The notes under the pieces are model-generated. The model did not search any database and was not told where the DNA came from. It worked only from the letters and a program-made list of their open reading frames with translations. Made by a program: the position numbers and the translations under genes. Positions 10,607 to 25,600 of a DNA stretch of 64,000 bases are shown here, piece by piece. Every line of letters begins with the position of its first letter. Position 1 is the first letter of the stretch. Source of the stretch: Liolophura sinensis (Eukaryota; Mollusca; Polyplacophora; Chitonida; Chitonidae); contig NC_088305.1 of the NCBI RefSeq assembly GCF_032854445.1, forward strand, positions 4,071,152 through 4,135,151, in the 5' to 3' direction.

Positions 10607-13600
10607 GTAAGTAACAACAAATTGTTACAGCTTCCGAGAAACGTTTTTTGAGAAGTAGTCAACATTGCATAATGTTTTATTGGTGTTTCAAATGAAACCG
10701 AGTCTGTGACCGGAGAAAAATGGCTGGTACATGTACATGTTGAGTATTGGTGTATATGAATGCCTGTCACCCACGATGGTGAATGTGTATCAGTGTCTAT
10801 TATCTACTGAGTAATGGTGTATGTGAATGTCTGTTAAGTACTGAGTATTGGTGAATGTGAATATCTGTTACCTTCTGAGTATTAGTCTATATAAATATTT
10901 GTTACCTACTGTAAGTGTATTAGTGATTAGTGTATATGAATGCCTGTTATCCATTCAGGATTAGTGTAAATGAATGCCTGTTACCTACTGAGAATTGGAT
11001 CTATATGAATGTCTTTTCCCCACTGAGTATTAGTGTATATGAATGTCTGTTACCTACTGAGTATTGGTGTATGTGAATGTCTGTTACCTACTGAGTATTG
11101 GTATATGTGAATATCTGTTACCTTCTGAATATTAGTATATATGAATGTCTGTTACCTACTGAGTATTGGTGTATATAAATATTTGTTACCTACTGTAAGT
11201 GTATTAGTGATTAGTGTATATGAATGCCTGTTATCCACTGAGGATTAGTGTAAATGAATGCCTGTTACCTCCTGAGAATTGGATCTATATGAATGTCTTT
11301 TCCCCACTGAGGATTAGTGTATATGAATGTCTGTTATCTACTTAGTATTGGTGTATGTGAATGTCTGTTACCTACTGCGGATTATGTTGAAGATTAGTCT
11401 TTGTGAATGTGTGTTAATTACTGGGGATTAGTGTACACGATTGTGTGTTAATTACTGGGGATTAGTGTGTACGACTGTCAGGGCACTACTGAGGATTAGT
11501 GTGTTCGACTGTCAGGTCACTACTGAGGATTAGTGTGTAGGACTGTCAGGTAACTACTGAGGATTAGTGTGTACGACTGTCAGGTCACTACTGAGGATTA
11601 GTGTGTAGGACTGTTAAACCACTACTGAGGATTGGTGTGTAGGACTGTCAGGTCAGTACTGAGGATTGGTGTGAACAACTGTCAGATCACTACTTAGGAT
11701 TAGTGTGTACGACTGTCAGGTCAATACTGAGGATTAGTGTGTACGACTGTCAAGTCAGTACTGAGGATTAGTGTTTACGACTGTCAGGTAACTACTGAGG
11801 ATTAGTGTGTACGACTGTCAGGTAACTACTGAGGATTAGTGTGTACGACTATCAGGTCACTACTTACGATTAGTGTGTACGAATGTATTGTCACTACTTA
11901 GGATTAGTGTGTACAACTGTCAGGTCACTACTTACGATTAGTGTGTACGAATGTATTGTCACTACTGAGGATTGGTGTGTAGGACTGTCAGGTCACTACT
12001 TAGGATTAGTGTGTACGACTGTCAGGTCAGTACTGGGGATTAGTGTGTACGAAAGACATGTCACTACTGAGGATAGTGTGTACGAATGACATGTCACTAC
12101 TGAGGATTAGTGTGTACGACTGTCAGGTCACTTCTGAGGATTAGTGTATATGAATGCCTGTTATCTACTGGAGATTTGTTTTTATAATTGTATGCTTAGT
12201 ACAAAGTGTTACCGTTATCTCGTGCACTGGAGATAAGAAAAGATTCCTGCTTTCCGATATTTGATTAGATCTTGAACAAACTTGTCAGCCCACACCTAAG
12301 TATAATTTCTCCGTTTGCTTACAGGTTCAGCAGTCAAGAAATGTAACTTGAATGGTACCTGGGTGCGGAAGGATATGATGGAATGGACGGACTACACTCC
12401 CTGTTTGGACAAAGATGTGCGTTAACAGTTTCCACTGCCGGACTAAACGTTTTAACATTTTTTTCTTGGTGTTTTTTTTTTTTATAAAGGAGAAAGCACA
12501 GCAATTGAGTAATTTTACTCCAGTGACATCTTCTAAATTGCAATTATCGTCATTGCATTTTAAATCTAATTCTTCATAAGACTTGGTGTCGGGGGAGTGT
12601 GTTAGTGTTTCTAGTTAGCAACGGGTTCATTTACATGAAAAGTTATAATAAAACGCCAACTGAGGTAAACTGGCGAAAGATTGGACTTTCACTTGTTGCG
12701 TGGTAACATTTACCAACTACAACACTGTCATCGCGCCTCTGGTTTTACTCTCTGTGCTGTTAGCCTTTTGTGTTGTTTACCAGACATTGAAAAGAAATCA
12801 TGTTGGGTTTTATGATAAAATTATAATCCAAATATACGCAATAAAATAATAAAATTTGAACCTCTGATTCTTCACCGTTAGAGCTATAACAGTTTGAGTA
12901 TCTAGCTCCAATTGCTTTGTCTTACAAAGAAGATTGGGGCCTTCGTGTCTGAGTGGTTTGCATGCCAGCTTGACGTATTGACTCAGTACAGTCTTACCAT
13001 TGCAGTCTATGTGAGTTCAAGTCCAGCTGATGTTGGCTTCCTCTCTAGCCGTACGTTGGAAGGTCTACCAGCAGCATACGGATGGTTGTAGGTTGTTAAT
13101 TTCCTTCCACCATAATGCTGACCGCCGTCGTATTCGTGAAATATTCTTGAGTACGGCGTAAGACCCTATCAAATGAATAAATAAATACAAAAAATATTCA
13201 CGTTTTCAACTTACGTTTTATGTAAGAGAGCTTTGTCATTGAAATGCATTGCGCTGAGGCAAAGGCAAGTGTTGTTAAGTCACGGTTATTCACAACTTCC
13301 TTATTTTTTCTTGCAGGGTTTGATCATGACCGTGTACATTAGCCTGGCCTGTAACGTTATCAGTATTATTCTCCTCATCCCCGGTACTGTCATCTTCGTT
13401 GGTTTCAGGTAGGTCTTCTCTTTACATTGTACATGTATTTACGTTATTGTGTGTTAAATATGACAAGAACGTGACACTTTGAGTAATTCCAGAGCAGTGG
13501 CGTCTAAAAAAAGATTGATATTGTTGTCAGCTTCCTCTTAATACCCCGTGGGCCGTAAGTGGGAAGGTCTGCCAGCAACGTGCGGATGGTCGTGGACTTC

Positions 13601-16600
13601 CCACGGGCTCTGCCCGGTTGCCTCCTACCATAAGGTTGGCCGCCGTCGTATAAGTGAAATATTCTTGGGTACGGCGTAAAACACCAATTAAATAATTAAA
13701 TAAATAAACTTAATACCCCGTGGAACAGGGACTACGACTAGCTATGACCTCTTTTGATATTTTGATAGTGTCCATTCGCGGCCGATTTATCTCGATTTGA
13801 AATACCCATGTTTATACGCGTTAGCCACGTGATTAAATGAAATCAAAGGCACTTTGTGACAAAAATGTACGTACGATGCATGAAGATCACTTTGTTATGC
13901 TCGTACGACAAAGCCCGACCGATTAGGATTTTGCATGTACAAAGACCATACCCGATCACAGACGATATCTGAAGACTCTTCAAGATTCGCAAAGATCCCC
14001 TGCGACTACGATTAATTCCAGGTTTATTTGCAAGTTCTTGCTATCTTAGCAAAGGATGCAAAGGAGACCTGGGCTGATGCGTTATTCTGCATCGGTCAGG
14101 ATGCTGTAGACGTTTGACTTTCTACTTTTGACACCCAAACTGAGATATAACTTACAAGAGACCGTATTTCACCGGTTAAGCGTGACCATTTGGCAGCTAT
14201 CACAGTGTCGTCGCTGCTCTGGTTTCGCTCTCTATGCTGCAAGTCATTTATAATGTATTTATTTATATGTTGACACCGTAGGTGATACGAGGCACGTGAT
14301 TCAGTCATTAACTGTGATGATAAACGTAATCTGTAAACCGTTATCTTTGGGGATGAGCTCAATTACGGGAAACTCTCCTTCAAGATAAAAAAATGTCACA
14401 AAGCATGATCCTAGGATAAAGATTTCTTTCCGTGTAGAGGAATAACTGTATTAGGCACGCGATCTGTGGTTTACGCGCCAAGATACCTTAAGCGCCACAA
14501 ATATAAATGAATGAATGACTATAGATCAACCCCACATTCCCCAAATATATATAACTACATAGTAATTATATGTAGTCTTTTATGTTGAAGCTTACAAAAT
14601 ATGTATGTCTTACAAAGACAACTGCACAAAACGTAATCATCTTGGACTTAAATTAGAGCAAACTTTATCCCAGTGTCTGAGCCTTGAAAACAAAAACGAT
14701 TGTTGGTTATGTTGGTTGTAACTACGAAAATTAAGGATACATTTTTGTATACAAGATGGTAACAATCAAGTTAACTTTTGATTTGTTTACAGCAATATAA
14801 TATGCTCCTGTGATCGTTAACGTCTTTCTTTGTCCAAACGTTGCCTGCAATTTGTTTACAGGTATATGATATGCTCGTGGGAACGTTCATGTCCTCCTTT
14901 GTCCAAACGTTGCCTGCGATTTGTTTACAGGAATATAATATGCTCGTGCGAACGTTCATGTCCTCCTTTGCCCAAACGTAGCCTACGATTTGTTTACAGG
15001 AATACGATATGCTCGTGGGAACGTTCATGTCCTCCTTTGTCCAAACGTTGCCTGCGATTTGTTTACAGGAATACGATATGCTCGTTGGAACGTTCATGTC
15101 CTCCTTTGCCCAAACGTAGCCTACGATTTGTTTACAGGAATACGATATGCTCGTGGGAACGTTCATGTCCTCCTTTGTCCAAAAGTAGCCTACGATTTGT
15201 TTACAGGAATACGATATGGTCGTGCGAACGTTCATGACCTCCTTTGTCCAAACGTTTCCTGCGATTTGTTTACAGGAATACGATATGCTCGTTGGAACGT
15301 TCATGCCCTCCTTTGTCCAAACGTAGCCTACGATTTGTTTACAGGAATACGATATGCTCGTTGGAACGTCCATGTCCTCTTTGCCCAAACGTCGCCTGCG
15401 ATTTGTTTAAAGGAAAAAGATATGCTCGTGGGAACGTTCATGCCCTCCTTTGTCCAATCGTTGCCTGCGATTTGTTTAAAGGAAAAAGATATGCTCGTAG
15501 GACGTTCATGCCCTCCTTTGTGCAGACGTAGCGGTGCTTATACCGTTTGAGTGACCGATTGTAACGGGATTAAGAACGACGATACGTGTGATGTGTATTT
15601 TGTTTGTCCCCATAAATAGTTGCAAGGGAAATATTCTTGAGTATGACGTAAAACGCGAATCAAATAAATAAATATATATAGTTGCACGTGTGTGTCAGAT
15701 TAGGAGACAGAATAGAAAGACAGTTGACGTTGGTTTAATACATTCCTTACCTTGTTGGGCCGTTCGTTGTCATTAGTCTGATGATATCTTGAATTACTGC
15801 TGGAGGTATTAGTGGTCCGATAATCCGCCTCCTGAGAGGATACACAGGGTTTAATTCAGGGTCGAATTTGGATTAACACTAGACTTTTGTGGGTAATCCT
15901 GTTAATCGCTCATCTGTCTTTTTGCATTGAGACACGGTCCCGTGCAGCCCGGTTTAAATATCATGTGACTGGGTGGGATGTTATGAACTGTGTAATTTTA
16001 CCCTGTTCATGCATGGCGACATGTAGTCTAGCTCCTCCTGGTTTCCCTGCGGCTTTAAGTCAGCGGATTACTCTGGTACCTTAGGAAGGGCGGGTTTATG
16101 TAGTGTCCGGGTTTCCCACACTCACAAACCTTAAAGCCGTTAAGCAAGTGAAATATTTAATATTGAGTCTTCTGGTGCATTGAAATATGTATTCAATTTG
16201 GTAATGAAACCAGGAATCTAATCTCTATAGAGACGAACTCCTTGGGTTTTTTTATTGTCGTAAATTTTCGACCCTAATACAGTGTTCAAGCTTTGCCGCA
16301 TTGTAACATGAATTGAAGATAACGTTTGACCTCGTTTTGCACTATTGCTGTGAATCTCAGGATTGATTTACTTAGTCAATAGATTTACGTTTAAAACGGA
16401 AAGCTGTCTATCTGTGCTTTTCCAACAGGACTCTGAGACGGCAACACAGGATAAAGGTTCACATTAACTTCTTCCTGTCCTTCATTGTGAGCGGATTAAG
16501 CGTAATCCTGTGGGACATACTTGTCACGTATGACAAGCTCACCAACCCTAACATGGCGGACACAAGGATGTACCAGAACAATGTAAGTTATGGGAGCAAA

Positions 16601-19600
16601 CGTTTTACAGCGCACGTAGAGTGAGCGTAAAAAACTCGTAGACGTCAACCACATAAATTTATGCGTCTAAACAGACATTTGTATACAAGCCGTCAACAAC
16701 AATGGATGTTCCCGGTCAATAATCACAAAGAAAATGCCTAAAACGATATTTAACACAAACTACCGAAGAACTAAGGAAGTATATAAATTCAGAAATAAGG
16801 ACAGCATCCTGCAAAGAGAAGTAGTCAATGATGTTGAAAAGGCTCGAGGTATGTTCTTGGCAACTGAGTGAAATCAGTATTCAAATCCTGTACCAGGCTA
16901 GGATACAAGTAGTCCATAATCAAAACGTGTGACATAATGCCTACGTCTTTCATATTAAGCGCTTTATACCTGCAATATGTTATTACTTGACAGACAGTCC
17001 TATATGCTTTAACTGACTTTTGTATTTTGTTCACAGATAGTAAGTATACTCTTATGATCAAAAGCAATTACCAGAAACAGTATGAAATATACTGAATTTT
17101 TTCTGAAGTGATTCAAAAGCTTACAAAAATGCCTTCTGTGGTTAGGTCTGATAAGCATGTGCTATGTGCAAGAATGTACAAGTATCATAACAACTGTTTA
17201 CCGAGCAATCGTAGCACGCAGCTGGCGTAACGTCAGCCAAGAATTACACGTCACCTTGATAAATGCGTTTAAAGCAGTGCTGAGGCAGTTTGCAAAATTA
17301 ACCTCAATGAGTGTCTTTACAGCTTGTGTGCCACTACCAAGGTAGTCAGTTGTAGGTATCATGTCCCCTTGGTAGTTGCGTACATAATAATTGCGTAATA
17401 TTGAATCTAGTATAAGTCCATTTCGTCAGTAGAATAAAAATATACGACCGTTGTGAATTAAGTATTGCGCACGATATAGGGTTATTTTACTATTGCACTC
17501 ATAAAACTAATAGTAAATTATTTTCATAAAACAATTTTACTGTTGCGATTGTTTCAAGTCCTTGTGCATGTAGAACGTAATCACCAACTATGAACTGAGT
17601 GTTCAGAACCTCTGGCACTCTCTGTTTCATAACTGAGTCTGATTCCGCCTAACAAGTGGCTAGGGGCTGTATATTCGTTGAGATACACATTTTGATTATG
17701 GGCAACTTATAAACTAGCAAGTCACGCACTATGGCTGCTGTTTTCATTCAGTCGTCAAGGACATTCGTTGCGTAGTTCAAACATCATTGAAAACTATCGA
17801 CAGCTTTTCCTTGTAGGAGTCAGTTTACTGATGGTCGAATTCTACTGAGTCCGAGAAATGGAATAAAATCTGCATTAAAAATACATCAGCCTCCAGAGAC
17901 GACCGCGCTGTCTTCACTTCACTTCACATGCTGCCACGTGTCTTTATATTGTCGACAAATTCTGCTTTGATGCATTAAGACGAAAGCACTTAAGGTAGCA
18001 GGGATTCGTTGATTACATCAATGATTGCCTTACATTAGATATACACTGTGGAATGTATTTCTTTCAGTTGTCCTCCGGAAAATGTAGATTATCTGATGAG
18101 AGCAAGTTTGTTTTGACAAAAATGAATATATCAGCAATATTTGGAAATCTTTATTATTTATTTATTTGATTGGGGAAATCTTGATATAGAGAAAGTAAGA
18201 TGAAAGCTTAAATAAGAATAGTTTCAAGGAAAACGTGGTATAGCTTAAATTAAGTCATGTTTAAAGTTCAAAAAACGTCATGTTTGTTCCCAACGCGGAA
18301 GTTGAAGGAAAAATTTCAAATAGATATTACAGTTATTCACTGAACACGAAATTGTTTTGTCTTCTTGTAAAATGATGTGCTTATGTCATATCGTATATAT
18401 TGACATACTTCTTTTTGGCATTCTTTTTCTTCATTGGTCGGATTATTATTTTTTATTACATTGAGTACGTCTATCTTTTCTAAGTACCGCTGACTTGCTG
18501 ATGTTATTGTTCCCTTGTCAAATACAGCGCTACGTCTAATGTGCCGCTGCAAGTCCTCATCGTCGAACAGCAGGGTTCAGTTAGAATAATACATTAGGAA
18601 CTCAGCTGGAATCTGCTTGTAAATCGTTCCAAGAACGTCTGTCAGCGAATGATTTCTAGACAAAATGAGGCATATCACGGACACAATACCGTAGGAGGAA
18701 ACATGCTAAAATCCATTATATTCCCGAGAGACAACAATAGCGTTTTACATCTTCTTTACTGGAAATGTCTGGCTTCAATGAAAAATTGATTATTTTTCCA
18801 GATTGTGCACGACGAAAATCATCGGGAAATGCAATATTGCGCCAGCTTGAATGTAAATAAGCTTGAAATTTTTATGATTTATGACCTGATTTTGTATTAA
18901 CTGAGGAATACAAATGTGTAGACTACTACATTTATATCAAAAGCCCTAAGATTTCTGCGTTGTTAGATGTGAGTATATTTTTTATAGCCCTTTGTAACCT
19001 TTGTGGCCATTTTTCATCGACTCACCATTAAAGTTTTCTGATGTAATTGGAAGGTCTGCCAGCAACCTGCAAACACATGTAATCTGTTAATTTACATTGG
19101 GACACACTGTTGGCAAGCATGAAACTAAATGTGCTAGAAAATGTCTGCCATATATTTTGGAAAATCTTTAATTCTAGCTCGGTTTATAGGCTGTATTTCA
19201 CCGGTTAAGTGTGACCATCTACCGATTATCACACTGTGGTCGCTGCTCTACGTCTTTTATGCTATATAATTAAGGTATAATTTTGCGGCAATACTTAACA
19301 ACTTATATCTGTGGTCAGTTTAATTCTTTTAGTCATATGAGGACAAGAAGTCATTAAGGTGTGTGCACATATATATCGTCTTCTCGTGGCATGGCGAGTC
19401 ATGGCGCCCTTTGTGCTGCTGCCAAGGAACCAGTTATGACCCCCCACCCTGTCACATTATACACACACCCGGCACAGCAGTCATGTTTCCTTGTCCTAAC
19501 TTCTCAGTGCTTAAGACCGGCAACGAATTCCATTTTTAAAGTCTGTGGTGTGGCCCGACCCGGATTTGATCCCTAATCTCCCGACCACGAGGCGGACGCT

Positions 19601-22600
19601 CAAATAATTGGACCATTTGGTCGGGCATTTTAATGGCGTGGAAATATACATCTGACACATAATATACGATATACCTTCGTAATTGATGATCGAAATGATG
19701 TGTTAACCACCAAAGAAACACAGCAAACTACTAGCTTTCATCCTTCTTGATACAAGCTCCATTTTCCCTTCAGTGGATTATTTTAATTATAAGCTCTCAA
19801 AGAGAATCGTCCTAGCTTTTATACATGGAGACATACTTCCTGTATTCATCAATTAGAAAGATCTTTGTCATGTGTTAGTGGTAATATGTGGCCAAAATAC
19901 CTAGAGCCAACCTATATGTCCCCTCCCACTGATATTACCTCACCTGGGTTCCAATTACCCACTGTGCCACCTTTCACACAGCGAGGAATCAACTAAGACA
20001 GAGTAATTATCCGGTCTCGTGTGGTCTAGCTGGAGGGTAGAACGGTCAAGTCGTCGAGATAGACTGCGTGTATCCAGGTAACCGTCTCATTAACACGCTA
20101 ATGGTCCCTGGCTATCAACGTTTTTTTCTTTTTTTCATGATATCAATCAATAAGATGTCGGCAAACGCCAAGCAATCCAGTAAATAAATAAATAAGCAAT
20201 GGGATTTTAAAACACTCCATTAAACAACAAAGCCCATGAAGAGAAACAAAACCATTACAGCGAGATTTGCACTTTGCTGTTATCAGATTTGTCGCTATTA
20301 CACATGGTATTTAGTCGTATGTTGTTAATCGTTAGCTCTGATCACACCACTCTTATTCCGAAGCTGTATTGAGACGAAGAAATCTGGTGTTGCACCAGTA
20401 AGCTGTCATAGTTAATAGCGAAGTTTCGAGTTAGAACTCTGTTGTCGCAATGGTTAAATACCCGCTTCGGTGGCCTAATGGTTAGAGCGTCCGCTTCGAA
20501 GTCGAGAGATACGAGATAAAAATGGTGTCGGGTTATACAAAAGACAAGGTGCTCTTGCTGCATCGCTTGGCGCTCAGCACTGAGAGGTTAGAGCAAAGAA
20601 ATAGGACTGTTTGGGTCGGTGTCAGTATAATGTGACTGCACGGGGTGTCATGTCTGGTGTCTTCGGCATAATACTTTATTGGCGGCAGCGCTTTGGCGGC
20701 CTGGTCACGCCCTACCACAAGAAGAAATTGTGTACACGCACCCAATCACTCCTCGTCGTCATACAGTAAACACACATAAATAAATACTAAAGATTTACCA
20801 TAACATGAGCGCCTGAAAGCAAGTTTCACAAAGAGGTATTTAGAATTAACGAACGATGAATTCAGTTGAAGAACGGAACATTTATATACTTGAGAAGTTT
20901 CTAAAGGAAAAAGGTATCATTAGTGCCTCTGAAACACGGTGAATGGTAAATTAGTGTCAACAAAAGATGTCTAAAGTCACATCATATAGACGGTCTGTTT
21001 TTACCTTAAACGGGAAATACTTCGAACTCGACCCTCCGCTACTGTGTCATTGACGTGAACAAAATATGTATACCTCTGATATTTTCTATTTCAGATAGGA
21101 TGCAAAGTGTTGTCTTATCTAAAGATTTATTCCAAAAGTACAAACTACATGTGGATGTTTTGCGAAGGGTATTACCTACATCGGCTAATATCAAATGCCT
21201 TCAAGCCTCCCTCGTCCCTCTTACCGCTGTATATCGTGGCGTGGGGTAAGTCCCCGTCGAGCTGTTTGCCCACTCTCTAAAATGGCCGTGAAATTCATGT
21301 CACACCTTACAGCGAGACTCGTTATCAAATCAACGTGTCAGAATATGATTTGTCCACCAAAAATGCAAGTACTCTTCAAATTTTAGATTTTTGAGCCACA
21401 GCATTGTGTTAAGTTCTCAATGGATTGACCACAATTAAAACAACCTGAATCCCTGAAACACATCTTATTGCCTTGGCGAAAATCATTCCATGGAATGGAG
21501 TCGCCCTGCAAAGTAATTTATGTACGTGTGGTGCACCTATTATTTTAAAGAATATCCACGTTGAGAATTAGGATTACATGAGTCGTGCTCACACTGTGCT
21601 CAAACGAAAAGTAGTGTCCTGCTTATAACTAGTGTTTCTTCAAACTGATTGCCGAACAGGTGTGCCACTGGTGTCCTCGACGATCTACAGCGTCCTGAGA
21701 GTGTTATATGCAAATAAAAGGTAAGACTCACATCAGTGCCAACAATTACCGGCAGCATACGTGTAGTAATTGTACACCAATGGTTCCCTAATTTCTGATG
21801 GACGTGATTCAGCTTAATCCTGGGCTAGGCACTGGTCGTACATCTTGTTGAATGAAATTGTCACCAGTGCATCACAACGACTGAGGAGCCTCTCACCATT
21901 GCAGTCGGGGTGAGTTCCTGTCCATCTAATGCTGGCTTTTCGTGGGAAAGCAGCCTGCAGATGGTCGTGGAACACCTAATGCAAGGATAAACCTAGCTGA
22001 TTCTGTATTCTGATCCTGACGAGAAAGTATCAGCTTTTATGTCCTTTATAGAGAATATCAGTCATCCCATGACATAGCGAAAATCTTGTTATAAATCATG
22101 TAGATATATTTGAGAGAGTAATTGCTTTATCTCTTGTCCATAGTAATCAAAATTACCTGTCCTCGTCTTGTGATCAGCCATTTGTTGTGGTCAACGGTTA
22201 TAGTAGCTAGAAGCATAATATTTCCCGAAAAGTTCCAAGCCTCTTCAAACCATGTATTAACGTCATCATGGAGGTATGAAGCACTTCAATTGCTCTGAGC
22301 AGATCACGTGTCCATCTTGTGACAGTGAAGCGTGTGAAAATAACTATCACTACTTGACGCATCCAACCATGAAATTTATCGTCCAACATCCTAACCAGCC
22401 ATAAAATGGACTAATGACTGTCTTGGTTCGTCTTTCAGCTGCTGGGCGATCAGTTTTGGAGAGTATGAATGGATTATCTATACACCCAACCTCGTGTGTC
22501 TAGCGGTATGTATATGCGACTTTCGTATTCAGTATTCAGTGTTTGTCGCAACGCTTTGTTAGACTACGGGCTGTTTGATGTAAATTAATTTTGACAATGC

Positions 22601-25600
22601 CTTTGAGTCGATTTAATACGGTGTAAGAGGTGGTAGTCATGCCTACAATTGCATCTGTAATTCATTATAACAGCAAAATTAAAACTGTTGTAGACATCAC
22701 ACTCGCGGAACAGACCACCATCGCGTAAATGAAGCATTCTTGAGAGCCTGATTAGGGCTGACACTGGCAAGTGATAGATGAAGATGGAAGACTATGTCAT
22801 GTGACTAGATTTAAAAGTAAAGAAAACACTGAAATAAAGTATATATCACATGAAAAACCACTGAACACTGTTCAAGAAAATAATTCGATTTTTTTTAGTT
22901 TTGCAACCGAGTAACATCAGTTTATAACATCAGATTTTACGTTGGCCTGCAGTGAACTAGAAGCTATCAGTGACGTCACATCCATATTTTGTGGTTGAAA
23001 TACTTCATTTCAGGGCCCATTCGGTGAATGCATTTATAGATATATATGGATATGCATTGTGAATGATGGCAAAAACCATGTCACCGTAGAATGCAATGAT
23101 TCAAATGCATTTTAAATGTATATATTTAGGAAGGCACTAAATTACTACTCCAAGTCAAGTAATGAGAGATAAAAAGTTAAATGACTAGATTTTGTAGCAT
23201 GGAATCTTTGCATTACAGTGATATTTAGATGAGATATGCCTATCTAATTTCAGACAAATTTCTTCTTCCTGTGTATGATTTTACGAATCCTGACAACTCA
23301 AATTCACGTGCATCCTAATGAACCGAGCAGTTTCCGGTAAGTTTTCCTATCCATGGAAACAAACGCCCTGTTGCCCGAGAGACTACAGAACATTCAGCAT
23401 TTAGCAATATTATAAAAGAGTTGCAACATAGAGTAAAAAAATGCGCCGGCAGTGCGATAATTGATAAATGATCAACCGTAACCGACGAAATACGGTGTCT
23501 TATCAATTTACCTCAGGATTTTATTATAATTTTTCATGTAAATGCTTAAATTGTAGCAAAACACACGCCCCCTAGCACCATGGCTTAAGCAGAGTTAGGT
23601 AAAAAATTTAATTCAGTTAGAATAAAGCCCTAAGTGAGGTAAACTGACAATTAACGTTTCACGAATAACATTTGGACCCATGGCGCTGTTTCGGTTCGTT
23701 GACGATCGTTGACGATCTCTATCAATAAACCTGGCGTGCACATGTCTACACGTTAGGTGGGAATAAGTCTGTCAGTTAAAATCATTATTTAACAATAAAA
23801 TAAGGTAATAAAGCGGTCACCTGAAAATGTACCGGGACTCTCTTCGACTCTTTTTACTTCGACAACCTTAACATAAATGAAAAAATGAAAAATATGTGCG
23901 TGTAGCGTGAGCAACAAACCACCTCAAAAAATTTAAAAAATAATCCCTCTAGCCTGTTTTTTTTAATGGAAATACTTATTTGTGTACTCTAATATGATAG
24001 CCCATGGCCTAATTTGCCTTGGTCGGGGGGCAGGGGGAAAGAATTAGGTCGGTGATCGTTGTAAATAATTTACCCTGCAATGTACTAGAGCGCCTCTAGG
24101 GTATTAAGAACAGCTTGATCTAACAGCCACGTCTTCTCTCGAGCTACCAAGCATCATTGACGATAATCCAGTGTTGTCCTATTTTGCTGGTACTGTTGAA
24201 GTTATTAGAGGTAACTATGGGTTAAGCTAAGTAGTTAGGCTGCTATATATTGCCGGGGTAATTATGGTGCTTGGTGGTATGTGTGGAAAATAATATCAAG
24301 AGGCTTGCTCTTGTGGCTTCCGGACACAGCAATCATCTTTGAGAATAGAATACAATAGATTATAGCATGAGGATGAACCAGCAGGGCAGCAACGACAGTG
24401 TCATACTTGGTAAACGGTTTACGGTGGATAAGGCCTATTGTCAATTCACCTAATTTAGGGCTTTATCCTAATTTCATGTAGATGCTGACAGAAACTGTTC
24501 GTAGTATGCTGTAATATTATTTGTCATTTACTAGCGCAGCGTAATGAGCCAGGAGCCTGTCGCCAGTGCGCTCGCTGTGAGTTCAAGTCCAGCTCATGCT
24601 GGTTTCCTCTGCGGCCGTATGTGGGAAGGACTGTCAGCATTATGCGGATGGTCGTGGGTTTACCCCGGGCTCTGCGCGGTTTCCTCCCACCATAATGCTG
24701 ACCGCCGTCGTATAAAAGAAATATTTTTGAGTACGGCGTAAAACACCAATAAAATAAATCAATATATAAATATTTGTCATTTATTAAACATAACTGGTCA
24801 AGAAATACTCAACATGCCGTGTTCACACATTTAATAATTACCTGAGAACAATGCAGTGGGACCAGACCTCGGGAATGCTCAGTCACCAGGGGCCGATTCC
24901 ACAAGGCTATTTCTGACTTAATAGCCTAAATGAGAATTCGATCATAAAGCTTATTTTTCGGCTTTAGAAATTAAAATTTTGCTCACCTCATCAGTATTAG
25001 ATAAACACAAACGTGTCCAACTTTCTACGCCCAGAATCAAAAACTACACATTCTAAAGAGGTTCTAAATTTTGACTTAAGTCAAAAAAGGCTTTGTTGAA
25101 TCGGCCCTTGGTTTATGATGGAATACAATTCTACAATTTAAAGCCTACATCATGGCAAGTAAAGCGAAAGTAGTCACGTCAGGGCAATAGCCGCAAATGG
25201 TCACAAATGGTAAGTTGTCACAACAGAAGACAAAGAATAGAATGCAGTTTCAGTACTTCTAATGTCAAGATCAACGCCTATGATATGGTGTTGTTAAAAT
25301 GACATGTGAGGGAGAGTAATCAGATATGCAAAAATAGCATCTACACACCTTTACAAAATAATGGTATCTCTCTTTCATTTTAGGCGTGCCTTAAAAGCGA
25401 CGTTTGTTCTTCTGCCGTTATTTGGTATTCAGCTGTTTGTCACAATATACAGATTTCCACCGGGGACCCAGGAGAGGCGAATTACGAACAGTTCACCATA
25501 TTTGTGATGAATTCTCAGGTCACATATCTCTTATGAATTTTCAGACATTCCTTTTTCATTTTCACTTTCAAATATTGCTGGTATAGAAGGATGGTGGTAT

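Larger units (their letters stand above)
16583..21094 (+). other. Long receptor intron
   Basis: About 4.5 kb. Contains a foldback-like repeat copy (19175-19275), a family C SINE (19330-19626) and a family B SINE (20463-20786). The remainder is AT-rich unique sequence. No other exon recognised. Confidence 0.7.

Noticed and set aside
14771-15550. Long open frames with a 23-residue repeat on both strands, possibly a repetitive secreted protein
   Set aside because: Openness in several frames and both strands follows from a 69-bp tandem period. There is no signal peptide and no splice or start context, and the array lies within a receptor intron.
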